Source: Membranipora membranacea (taxonomy: Eukaryota > Bryozoa > Gymnolaemata > Cheilostomatida > Membraniporidae). From it: 64,000 nt of DNA. This document shows positions 25,023 to 38,100 of the stretch, in pieces. Below the pieces are notes generated by a model. The model did no database searches. It had not been told where the DNA came from and saw nothing but the letters and a program-made list of their open reading frames with translations. Positions within the stretch are counted from its first letter, which is position 1; each line of letters opens with the position of its first letter. The stretch is taken from NCBI GenBank assembly GCA_914767715.1, contig OU612067.1:18173001-18237000 (forward strand), given 5' to 3'. The translations under genes were made by a program, and so were the position numbers.

Positions 25023-28000
25023 ATGAGCCAAAGACAAGTGCTTCAGAGTAAGTTGCTTTTTATGAACCCTTAGCTCAAAGCTGTCAATTATTTTACCACA
25101 AGAGGTTGTCCATGAATGATTAGTTAGTCAGTCTTTTTGAATTTCACATGTCATTTGCATCGATTGTGATGCTAGGTCTTCGGTAGTTATGTAGTAGTTA
25201 TGCAGTCTAGTGTACAGTTGATAGCAATATATAGACATATATACAGACAAAAATGGTCCAATTTGTTTAAATTAAAGTTTGATACTATGCTATCAAGCTT
25301 TAATTTTGTTGCTACTAGGAAATCAAAACATTACCAAATTCGAGCGATTGGAAGGGAAAACAATGCAGCTGTCACCACACACCGCATCAAGTGTTTTTCA
25401 AGCCTAAACTCAATGGGCATGGCACATCCATCTCATCACTGTTTATGGATTCATTCAATGTTTTAGCTCTGATTGGTTGAGAGAGAGTCAATGCCGGTCA
25501 TATGGTACTTTCCTGAATGCACTTTCTTCTGATAGCGCAATTATAAAAAAAATCTACAAAGTTTTCCAACTTATGCAATATCTCACATTTATCAAAGGTA
25601 CTTTGGTCAAAGGTTTCATATTCATGAAATCAAATGTGTTTCAATTCATGACTCTCAACTTGTTATATAGAATGCTTTGTTTTTCTTCTGATTAACCCCA
25701 TATCATATATATTATTGTAGTATTTGAGCAGTATCAGAAGGCCCGCACTCAGTTTGTACAGAGTGTCGCTGAGTTAGCCTCCAGACCACAGAATATTGAG
25801 ACTTTGCAGAATGCTGGTGTTATGTCTCTTCTACGACCGCTGTTACTAGATGTGGTTCCAACTATTCAGCAGACAGCTGCCTTAGCCTTGGGCCGGTTAG
25901 CCAATTATAATGATGATCTGGCGGAGGCGGTTGTCAAGGGTGACATCCTACCACAGCTTGTCTATTCGCTTGCTGAGCAGAACGTAAGTCTATGCCGCTT
26001 ATGACATTATTAGTATCTAACTTTTTGCCCTACTTTGTTAAACTTAAAAATGTGCCCATGAATAGAAGATACAATCCATGAACATAAATGCCCTTGGACT
26101 CAATTGTTTCAATTGACAATTAATTGAACTCTTTCAGTTACATCTGCTTCAAACAGGTTCAGATTCATTAATGATGCTTACTAGGAGCACCGCTGTTCAG
26201 AGAAACATAGTAATTTTTATGTTTAATCTTGAAAAAGCCTTTATCATAATATTTTGGTCTAAATTGACAATGCAATCTTGGCAACAAAACAGACAGAAGC
26301 GAATGTTTACTTTCACTTTTAAGCCAGACCTTATGCCACTCTATGTATCGATTTCAGAGATTTTACAAGAAAGCCGCAGCCTTTGTTTTGAGAGCTGTAG
26401 CTAAGCATTCCCCACAGCTTGCTCAGTCAGTAGTGGACTGTGGTGCCCTCGATGCTCTCGTCATTTGCCTTGAAGAATTTGATCCAGGTGTGAAAGAGGC
26501 TGCTGCTTGGGCTCTTGGATACATAGCAAGGCACAACGCAGAGCTCGCTCAAGCTGTGAGTAAGATCAGTCTTTGTATGCTGAGACATAGTTTTATATAG
26601 TGAGAATGCATGCCCAATATACTGTACATTGTTTGGATTTTTCTTACAAGAAAAAGCGAAGTTTTAGAATTTATGCATTCACTTTTACAGGTGGTTGATG
26701 CAGGTGCAGTACCTCTGCTAGTTCTTTGTGTTCAGGAACCTGAGCTATCATTAAAGCGTATCTCTGCTTCAGCACTTAGCGACATCTGTAAACATTCTCC
26801 AGAACTTGCTCAGACAGTAGTGGATGCTGGTGCTATAGCTCACCTTGCTCAAATGATTCTTAATCCTGACGCCAAACTTAAGGTACTACCACAGGGAACG
26901 ATAACCCACTATCACACTAGATAGGACTCTTTATATCTTTTTTTTTATCCCTTTATATCTCTTTTTATCGAAGTTATTGTCCTTTCTAATTTGAAAGCTA
27001 CTAGTTCATTGTATATTACGCCTGTTAAATTGGTACTTTTTGGTGATTTTTCTAGAGGCAAGTGTTCTCTGCACTTAGTCAGATATCTAAGCACTCTGTA
27101 GACCTAGCAGAGATGGTAGTCGAAGCTGAGATTTTCCCATCTGTACTCACCTGTCTCACAGATCAGGATGAGTATGTTAAGAAAAACTGTGCTACACTCA
27201 TCAGAGAAATCGCCAAACATACACCTGAGGTGAGACTACATATTTTAGCCTTGTATTCCATTACTGTTAATATTGGACAAACGGAAACGATATTGTTCAT
27301 TTTTAGGTTATTCTTGGAAATGAAGAGAGAAAGAGTGACGTGTAAGAAATATGGCTTTCTGAATATTTTATATTGCATGTACTCTTTGCTCATTGTGATG
27401 AGGTGAAGACATGACTTTCTCGAATTCATAGTGGGTTTCATGGGTGTTTCACAGAATAAGGAATGGATGGAATTTTCAAAAATAACAATTAAATGAGGGA
27501 GCTCCACAATTAAGCTACTGTTGGCAAATGATTCATTACCCATTTCTTTTGCGCTCATGGTGCGCATCGATTGTCTGCCATTCATCTTTCACAAAGAAAT
27601 TAATATAGGGCAGGCAGGGTAAAGGAATGATAGATTTAAAGAAAACACAATCATTAGGTTGTCCCTATTTTTCTCACAGTTGGCACAGTTGATAGTGAAT
27701 GCAGGTGGAGTGGCAGCGGTAGTGGACTATATCGGAGATTGTAGAGGTAATGTAAGATTACCTGGTATTATGATGCTCGGATATGTCGCGGCTCATTCGG
27801 AAAATCTTGCCATGGCAGTCATAGTATCTAAGGTAAGAAGAGAGTATATTTTGTAAATGAAATGAAGGCTTATTATGAGATTGGCTATATTGTTGGTGTT
27901 TCGTTATAATAAGATTTAACACCATGATGCTATTTGATATACCCAATACGATAATCCTCATGTGTTGTTGGTCTCCGAGGAGGGGAATAGCGGAACATGA

Positions 28001-29747
28001 TATTTACTGGTATTGTCCCATATACAGCAATCAATCGGTTTGGACAGTTCTGCACTCAATATCAGTTGAGGCGCTGAGGCATTTAAGTGTTGGTGACGTT
28101 ACGACATTGAATTGTGTAGTAGCATGGTGTAAGCCATAGACTTAATAATAATAATATTACCAAGTATTTGGTGTGAGCCTGTTGTCAAGCTGTCAAGCTT
28201 GTCAAGTAAGGCTACATTTGAGTTGTCATCATCTTACAGTCCACATACCAGGTTTTTTATTGATTACTCAAACAATTTCGATCAGTTTTTGACTTTGAAA
28301 ATTGCAATAGGTTTCGCAGCTTGTTGTGAACATGAAATAACTTCTAGAAAAAAAACAACGTCAAATTGAACAAGATGCTGCTGAATGTAAATTAACTTTC
28401 AAATTCAAAATCCCATCAAACTTGTTTGAGTTATCGAAAAAAGAAAACCTGCGCTGTGGACTGCAAATCAATGATAGTATCATTGCTACTACACAAACCA
28501 ATGTCGTAACAACACTGAAAATAAAGCGCCTCATTTAAGCTGTAAATGGTGTCCTGTCTAGGCTTTTGCCTATGGTTGGCTCCATTGTGATGATTGTAGG
28601 ATTTTGAAATTAAAATCATTTCTCGTTACATAATAATATGTGACAAACTTAAGCATTAGTAAATTTTTTCCAGGGAGTAGTTCAATTATCCATAGCGCTC
28701 TCGGAAGAACCAGAAGGCTATATTCAGGCAGCCATAGCCTGGGCATTGGGACAGATAGGAAGACACACACCTGAACACGCAAAGGCAGTTGCGGTGGCCA
28801 ATGTTCTTCCCAGGCTATTAGAATGCTATCTGAGAACAGATGCTACAGAAGACTTACAAACAAAGGCAAAGAAAGCTCTTAAGAACATACTACAGAAATG
28901 TGTACACTTACCAGCTCTGCAACCACTACTACAAGATGCCCCAGCTAATATACTGAAGCATGTCGTCGGACAATTCAGCAAGGTATTTTGCACTCTTTCT
29001 AAAAATAAGAAATTTCCCGAAGCTGACATAATATTGACGAAAACCAAAAACGTAGTCTATTTTCAATGTGAGAAACAACCGTATTAAAACTTGCCGAGAT
29101 GCAAACGCTGCGATTATTGACGATTCACATTCCACTTCACTTTTTGGTTACGAAAAGCTTCAGATGGAAGCCACTTTCATAAAGTATTGGGCATTACAAC
29201 AGGGTTAACAACAGTTTTTGTCACATATGGCCATTTTTGCGCCGAGTCTTCAACGTGCAAGCTGACCGCAACGGAGGTTCTTTGGCTCCAATGTGTGCTT
29301 CGGCTCAAACTGAGAGTTTTTGGCACTTTATTGCAACCATAATTTCACGATCAATAAGGCCAACATTTTTAACCAACAAGTGGTCATAACTAATAAAAAG
29401 AACTTTGTAGGGGAGATATATTATTGAGTTCTGCTTAGGAAACTCCCTTGTCATATATTGCTCACAAACACATCCTGCTATGAATCAATACTTGGGAGTT
29501 CCGATATGTCTAACTATCTCTTATTTTTCTCCAGGTTCTCCCGCATGATCCTAAAGCTCGCAGGCTGTTTGTAACATCCGGAGGACTGAAAAAGATACAG
29601 GAAATAAAGGCAGAGCCCGGTTCAGCACTAGCAGAATACATCAACACCATCAACAATTGCTACCCAGAAGAAATTGTCAAATACTATTCTCCAGGATACA
29701 GTGATGCCTTGCTTGAAAGGGTTGAGACATACGCACCAGTCTCATAA
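25023..29747 (+). CDS. SPAG6: Sperm-associated antigen 6 / PF16, eight exons
   Basis: Exons: 25023-25047, 25721-25983, 26358-26555, 26691-26882, 27056-27229, 27680-27832, 28674-28982, 29535-29747. The phases close and give 508 residues, against 509 in human. SPAG6/PF16 is an armadillo-repeat protein of the C1 central-pair microtubule of motile axonemes. Similarity to vertebrate SPAG6 runs the whole length: MSQRQVLQIFEQYQKARTQF at the start, then YNDDLAEAVVKGDILPQLVY, KEAAAWALGYIARHNAELAQ, RLPGIMMLGYVAAHSENLAM, WALGQIGRHTPEHAKAVAV and, near the end, YPEEIVKYYSPGYSDALLER. The ARM repeats follow one another with helix breaks near exon ends; no repeat is lost. The first exon codes only eight residues plus one base. 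Nothing is truncated, so the gene should be functional. Confidence 0.97.
28070..28540. mobile_element. Foldback element with GAGGCGCT ends, copy 1
   Basis: The left end runs GAGGCGCTGAGGC... and then TTACGACATTG; the right end is its inverted match (CAATGTCGTAACAACACTG ... AGCGCCTC). The interior GGACTGCAAATCAATGATAG and the stretch GACTTTGAAAATTGCAATAG match the copy at 36795-37153. A TAGCCTG-like palindrome at 28176-28213 sits inside this copy but is absent from the other. It lies in SPAG6 intron 6. Confidence 0.65.
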
Positions 29748-32158
29748 TGTTGATGAATTCAACAAACATTCTATGTTATAATCGTCTACTATGATTGACC
29801 ACTGGATATATTTATAGCAGTGATATTATCTTGTATCATGGAGTAATGTCATGATTGTTGTTGGAAAAAATAAGCCAGTTAAGATGTCAAAAAACTTAAC
29901 TCTGATATCAAAGAGTTAGGCTGTAATATCCCTTATATAAATCTCAACACTAAGCTGTGTACTGCTATAATTATTTGTTAGGTTTTCTCATCCTCATGAA
30001 ATATAAACCTAAATACTTTAACTGATTTTTGTTCTCTGCATTTGTTTTGAGCAAAACAGCTTACACAGTTATACTTTTGTCAGACAATATGAGTGAGACT
30101 GTGAGTTGAGTGATATAGACTCACATGTTCACTGACTGTGGTCAAGATGTCATCTCAAATGCCATGGTTATTGAACCTGTCATAATAAATTCAAAATATC
30201 ATTGGGAGACAATTACGATAATATCAATACGGTGGTATCAATAATATTAAGACTAATGATAGATTGTATAGAAGTGCGATTGATGATACTAACTTGATTA
30301 TTTGAGAACAGTAGTTACTAATTACTAGTGCTAACTGCGACAGCAGAAATAACTGAGGAGAAAACTCACGGGGGATGATAGGATTGACTGCAGGGCCACT
30401 TTTTACAATGATTTAATATACTTGTCTCTATCTGTTGATTCAAAACCTGATAATCCATAAAAAACTGTTATGATATCCCCAAAACTTTCGGATGACTTTA
30501 AAAGGTTGAGATTTGCCAAATCATCTGACTCACAATTAACCTGCAAACCAAGCCATTAAAAAAACTTTTAACAGAATTATTACGCCTCCATTCATCAAAT
30601 CGATATAAAATCTCAGATTCTGATGGATACAATGTGTGACTGAAAGTTGATGGACCAAGTAGCCCTAGAATTATGAGTGATATTTTCGGGGCAATTCATG
30701 TATGGACTGCAACGCTGGCACTCGACACAGCTGAGTACAAAAAGTTGTGGTAGTTGTTTCACAATGCTCACGATGCACTGTCAGGGACAGTGAAGAACTA
30801 ATCATTTTTTATTAGACTTTGTGAAACATAATGCTTTTCTTCCTTTGCAGGTCGGCACTTTATAAGGGCAGGATATAGCTCAAATTGAAAGGTTGTCCAG
30901 AGCAAACTTTTACTAGCTATTAGTAAGCCAAATCTACTTGTCTGCCATAGTAAGGGAGTTCTTTACGCCATAAATACTCTGAACGCAGTGATAACAATAG
31001 CACTGTCCCAACATTTATGCTAGTGATCAATCTCCGTAGAACTCTGAGATATCGTTATTAATAGTGATGAAACTGATTTTGTGGATATAAGTGACTCCGG
31101 AAGTCAACTGCCCATTTCCAAGCAAGTATGGTATGATAAATACCTAGACATTTGTGCATCCAACCTTTGGTAGATGAAAAAGAGTCACACTTTTCGCTTC
31201 TCAAAGTCGGTTCGCTACCTACTTTATAGATTGGTTTTATTTCAATTACTGCCTATGTGGCAAAAATGTGATATCACTTGCTATGCCATGTTTTAAATTG
31301 CTCACTTTTTTGCTGTTGAACGTTGCTTTTTGTATAAATTGGGTACTCAGCCAAAATTGTTGAGGTGTAAAATCATTTGAGATGTAAGCTATAATAGTTT
31401 ACGTCCCACTCATTGTATGTTCAACACCTCTAACTCCACTCAGTAATACTGTGAAGACTGATATGGGATATGATGTTTTGTGCCTACTTGGTAAGGGGTA
31501 GGATAATCGAGTATTAGACAGTGATGTAAAGATATATGATATGTTGGTCTGGTACTTTTGACCTCCCTGAAGATATAAAGAGTTAGAAGTCTTTAGATTC
31601 ACTGCCGCCTGAGAAGAATATTGAAGTTATACAACTTCGACTTGAAGTAAATATCTCTATACATACACACGCGTTAATCGCTGGTATTATAGAATTTAAG
31701 CCACAACAAAGGTATCCAAGTTATTGCCTACTGAGTGAGAAAGTTATATACATATGAGACATATTTCAGCATTCCTTATGAATATAAATATGATGTGTTT
31801 ATGTCTTTATGATTAATAATTTTTTATTTCGTAACCGGCGCGATAGGGATCCAGGCATGACTAATAATGTGATAGTAGTCTTCAATGTATCCCTTCAATG
31901 GCTGATAATGATGTATAATGGCTGAACAGTAAGAGTTTGAGTTAAATCCATGGGGATTGTGACCAATCGTTCGCGATAGACAACACTTATTTGTTTAGCT
32001 CCTGTTATTGTTCAACAATTCATTTTGAAGTTTTACAAACTCTCAAATAAGCGATTGAATGAAGATAGCTGTATGTTGTGATTGATGTTGGGTGTTTGTG
32101 CAGTCTTCATTCAGTTGATTGATTATGCTGTCAAATTTTTCTATATTTTTTGTACCAG
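29748..32158. other. Intergenic SPAG6 to next plus-strand gene
   Basis: This 2.4-kb stretch contains the SPAG6 3' UTR and the upstream region of the next gene. It is AT-rich with no exon-like frame and no recognised repeat. Non-coding first exons of the downstream gene may lie here, because its ATG directly follows a CCAG that could be an acceptor. Confidence 0.5.
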
Positions 32159-35100
32159 ATGTCTGCTGATGAAGAACACCAAGTGATATTACAGCAGATG
32201 GTAGATGAGATTGTAACTAAAAATGGCAGCGCTCATGTGAGTATGGGCTTAAGTATGGGCTTAAGTATGGGCCTAAGTAAGCTTCTTCTGCCAATGCTTG
32301 GAATATTAAGCAAATCTGCCGTTCATGGCCTACTAACCTTAAAACGACATGGGGTCAAACCATCGATGTTGGTGACTTTCTACAACACACGGGTCAAAAC
32401 CATTCTAACTTACGCTGCTGCAGCGTGGTTCATCATACTGTATGCAATACTCCATAGATAGACTTGAAAGACATCAGAGCCTCTGTCTTCGGCTGATATT
32501 CCCAAACATCCAGTCATACACCGAGCGTCTAAGGCTCAGTGGTCAACCAAGACTAGTGGACTACCTTCACTGTATATGCAGCACATATGTACAGAAAGTG
32601 GCCAACAACCCTGATCATCGACTGGTTAAGTATATACCAGATAAACAATCTACCAACCGCCACAGCTCTCGGCTCGCTGATACGCACATAAAGCAGCAGC
32701 GAACCGCTCTAAAAACTAAAAATGTTCTTTACAAGTACATGTAACTACTTTTTATAATTTCTTCAGCTGACCAGTGACCACACTATTTTTCTTTTGCCGT
32801 TTTTGTAATACATGGTCTCACTGATACAATTTGTTGTATACTGATCGGTAAATTAAAATGCTTACATACACATACAAATAATTGAGGACTGGAAAAATTC
32901 ACAAATTCTGTAGATAAAAACAAAATCGATAATTATTCACAACAAATTTTCCATTGTTTCCTCTAACTAGTCATATATCTTAGACATGACAACTATTACA
33001 GTTGTTTCATTCTGGTGTAATTTTTGAAAGTTTCCAGTGATACAAAGCTTATTTCCTGACTATTGATCATAAAAGATATTGAAAAATCAATCCACTGAGT
33101 GAATCTTCAGTCCAGATAACAATTGGGCACCATGAGTCAGAGCCTGGAGCAATCTACTAGGGACATCTATCTACTATGTACATGTAACTCCTTTACCCTG
33201 TTACATGGTCATTCATATGCCTGCAAACAAACAAACTAACTTGCATTCAACATTATGCCTGCAAATATAGGCAATTTTATTTTTCTTTGTTTAATTAATC
33301 TCGAATAAAGATTTAACTAACACAACTAACTAACACCCTGATACAGATTGTGCGGCTTCATGTATAGCAATATCGTGTCAACCCAGATCAATAATAAGGA
33401 TCTATCAGAATACAAACCAACAAAACTAATGGAATATTTTAGAAAATGATATTCCCTCCAGTCTTCTGGAAGGTTGCGACCGGCTCGAGGGGGAGCAACT
33501 CCAAATACCGACAACTTGGATGAAACATGATCAAGGCAGTTTGGAACAGAAATCTCCCTGGGGCTGGTCAACTTAAAGCAGGGAACAATTGGAGAGGGAC
33601 ATACTCAATGAAATGATCTGACAACTGATTGTTAGTCAATGTACAATAAGCTTTGATGCATTTTGGGTTTCTAAATTATGATGAAGGCCATTCTACGGTT
33701 TATGTTTCAGGGAAAAGAATATGAGGACTACTATATGGATAACAATCCAAGGATCACAACCAATTCCTCTTCAAATCAACCAACTATGTAAGTTCCCACA
33801 GTCTAGCCTGGGCAGGCTGTCGTGTCGGGATGGGTGCCTGCCCAGGCTACCCACAGTCCATCACATATATGGCCATCTATGAGTGCAACAAGAAAGGGAC
33901 ACAGTATGATTAGCCAGCCTTGTTGGTGTTTCACCCAAAATGTAAAGGTGTAAAGGGATAAACTCCTCTGAAGGTTTAACTATTTTCTTGGATGATGTTG
34001 ATTCATCTGTATTATGAAGACGTTATCCGACTCTGACTAAGCCACAGCCACCAGAAGGAGCAATCTTATTCTATTCTAGGACACAGATGCTCAATCTTTT
34101 ATCCAAAAAGGTCATGAAAAGTCTCTGAGGCAAAATAAGGCTGCGAAATATATGGGTCATTAGAAAGCATAAATTGATGACAAAAATATTCAAGTAGGTC
34201 AACCGCTTGACTGAAGGTTCGTTTGCATGGAATTCTGCTGTCAAACATTCTTAGTGAGTAATTTTCTTTGTTTACAATTGGTAGAAATAGTAATAGGTGA
34301 AAGACAGAGCTCAGCTAATGTTTCAGTATATGGTTTGTCTGCTCTTATGATCTTCAGTTCTCTTTGTTGGATTTGTCTCTTCATGCTCCCATCACTAATG
34401 GGGACCAAACTAGAGTGCCATATGTAAAGAATATGGATATACATTTCCGTGAGGTACCGAGTCTTTTTAGTCTTCTCAGGGTGAATAGATTGTGGGCTGG
34501 TTAACAACAGAGACACCGATAAGTTTGCTGACAGGTGATGTACCACCACAGTCAAGTTAAGCCTGTACTCATCATATTTAGGTGTTGTCAGGGTGAGTCT
34601 TATCAGTTTTTTTAGTCTTTTTCGAGTCGAGGATCGTGTTTTTATCTGCCTGTTCTGATATACAATCTGGTGACTGCTGTAACTCTTGATATCTCTTGCT
34701 GGATTTTTGTAACGTGCAATATGATGTAGTATCGTCAGCGAACAGAGTGTTAAAAATTTTAGCCTCTCAAACTCTTTAGTATGATCAGAAATTGTGATGC
34801 GCATATCCTTTGGCATTTTTGTGAGACTTCTAGTGCCTGCCTGCCCACCTGTGTATCACATTAAGTATGCTAGACTGTGATGAAAATTTGGGATGTAATC
34901 TATATCTGTGGATAGAAACTAGCAAGTATATGCTAATTAAAACCATCTGAGAGAAAAAAATTTGACCAGAAACTTTTGCTGTAGGTAAAATGAAACATAT
35001 CCCTGGTACAGATAAGTATACTAAAACAGTAGACATATGATATAACCTCATTGGAAGGGGAACAAAACCATGTTTCGAGGGTGTGATGGAACCTGCAGTA

Positions 35101-38100
35101 TTTGCTAAGCGATTCCCTGCCCAAAGATTATAAATTAAGATTATAAATTATAAAGCCTTCATGCACATCTTATGACAGACATAGCTGTGCTCCATTGTAG
35201 TGTAAATCCAGAGACGTAGCATACAATTCATTCTAACAATTTATTTTCTGTCCCCAGGAGAGAATATGAAAGGGAGGCTGCTCAGCAGGAACAAAAGGTT
35301 ACTGATCAGAGAGAGATATTAGAATCTACTGATACAGATGGTAGTGTGACTGCGACAGATACATACACTAAGGTATAACCTCAGTAACAAATAGTTATTA
35401 GAGATAGCGATTGACAAGAAACTTTCAGATTTCTTTCACCTATCTCAGGGTGATCACCCATTCTCTCTGCTATATTAAATATATTATTTGTTGATTTTGA
35501 CATCGCAGGTGGGGACACGGGACACGGCTTATGTAATCATTAGGCCTATGCTATCTGATTATTCTGATTGGGTGCAAGAGCATTACTGCTGCTAATAGAA
35601 ACAAGATACGATTTTGTTATAGGTTATAGGTTGGATTAGGTTTGGCTTCTGCCTTTTATCCTGTCTGTAATTTGTCTCCTGGAATCACCTTTACTGCGAC
35701 AGGAATTCGTGGATATGGAGGGAAAAGTTTACGATGAGACCGAAACTGAAACTTTATCAGTTACAGCCCAAGTCCAGGCACAAAACACAGAACAACCCTA
35801 CACGCAAGAACAGCTACTTTTAGCCTCCACTTCCCGCTCTAGAAAGCAACACAAACAATACAAAGTACCCCCGAGTATGGATACGAGGAGGGCAAGTGCT
35901 TGTCTTAAACCATTCAGCCTGCGTAACCAGTAAGTCATGGTGATGGCTAGCATGTTTTAACAAGCATTGTTTGGTTGGGGGGGGGGGGGAACAAAGCTTG
36001 TTAAGTCAGGCTAGGTGATGGCATAAGTTAGACCTGAGAATGGAGTATAACAGGTATAACAGGATTACACGATAATTCCAAGTGTGTACATTTTTTATAC
36101 GATTGTATATAGTATGACATGGGCAAGATTATTTCTGAGTGGGTTGTAACCGAAACATAATTACTTATAATATGGTTGTGACAGGACAGGCCAAGTTAGA
36201 TGCATGTTGTGAACTGCCATGTGTGACCTAAAACACTGAAAAAGTATCAAATATTTTTGTTTTGTTTGACAAAAAAGGGGCCCTTGTGAAAAGGCTAACA
36301 AAAACTCACTACTTATTATATATAAATAACTTTGAGCCAACTCAAGCACCAAGTATTTCATAATGAGGAGACCGAGGAACCAATTCACAACAACATTTGC
36401 AATAATTTTAAACATGCTAAAAGTCATGCAAGAGTTTGTTGGTGCCAAAGAATAACACACGGATGTGTGGGAATATTCTCATCAAATATGCTACAACAAT
36501 TTTTTGTCAAATTTCGGCCAATAAAACCTCGCCTTTACATACCTAGTGATTGTTGCATGTAGGTACGCTATTAGCAGCGGAATACGAAAATTATACCTTG
36601 AAAAAAGCTATCATCCCCTCTTATGGATATATATCAAATATATCGAATATACCTTATATATACCTTGTATATACCTTATACACTTTCTGTCTTTCTTCAT
36701 ATCATAATTTACCGTGAGAGACTATGCTGAGTCCTGTGTGTCACATTTTTTCTTGACTAGTGAGTTTCAGACATAAACTGGACACTACACGGAGCATTAG
36801 CATTGAGGCCTTGTTACTACATCGAATTGTGTAGCAGTTGGTTATCATTGGCTTGCAGTCCATATTTCAGTTTTTTTCTTGATAACTCAATCAATTTGGA
36901 TTGGCTTCTGAGTTTGAAAATTGCAATAGATGTAGCAGCTTATCCTGAACAAATTGGTAAATTAACCTCCACCTTAACAAAATGTCTTCTTAAAACAAAA
37001 ACCCGTCAAATTAATGACAAGCTGCAGCTGAAAGCTGAATCATGATCAAAATTGATCGAACAAAAACATTGACTGTGGACTGCAAATCAATAATAGCATC
37101 ATTGCTATTACACAATCCAATGTCGTAATGTCACCGGTAATTAAGTGCCTCACTTAAAGACTTCAAAAGGATCACAACAATACATAGTCTGGCAGCTAGC
37201 TCTGCAGTAGTTACGCTATATTTTCACACTTAGAAAATTCAGAGCACTTCTGGGTAAAAATTACGTATTGTGTTAGAAATTTTCCTCCCTCCTCATATAT
37301 GAGGTATGAGGTATTTGCGAAGCCTAGTGCTGAACCAGCCCAATAAACTATCACTTGTATCTACTTGAGAGAACTGTATAAATTCTTAAATGAAGTTATC
37401 TACTGCTGGAAAAATATTTATTTTGAACTTATGTGAAAAGAATGGTGATTAAAAGTATTTTGAAGTAGTAGTTCATTAGGTTGGCACAGCGCTAGGCTAC
37501 ATGAATACCTCATAGCTCTTAGATGAGAAGGGAGGACAATTTCTAACACTGTACATAATTTTTACCCTAAAGTGCTCTGAATTTTCTAAATGTGAATAAA
37601 TTGCATAATTACTGCAGAACTAGCTGCCAGACTATATATTGCTGTGGTCCTTCAGTAGTCTTTAAGCTCTCCTGTCTCGGTTTCACAGCACAACTGATTT
37701 CTAATCAGCAATCAACATTTATTTAGGGTTCGGAACACATCAAAGTGTATCCGAGATCGTGTTTTTTTTATGACCAGCTTTGTCATCCTATGTTTTTGGG
37801 TTGCCCAAAAATAGCCCTGCCCACTTGCATCGATACTAAAAGAAATTAATCAAAAACATCATCAAGATCATAAGCATGAGAGATCATTTTATCAAAAGAG
37901 ACCCTAGAGAAAAATCTCATTCGTTCATTTTGAATGTTATATTTTGTTAAGATTTGAATCATTATTCATTGGATTTTACATATTCAAAAAAAGACAATCA
38001 TTTCAAATAAAATAATTCATTTAAGAAAGAATTCCACATCACTCTATGGAAACTTTCATAAAGAGGGTCGGAGAATGAGATTTGAGACTCTAAACATGAT

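Noticed and set aside
34241-34816. 191-codon minus-strand open frame
   Set aside because: The reverse-transcriptase motif in this interval is in a different frame, so the long frame is an accident of a decayed LINE.
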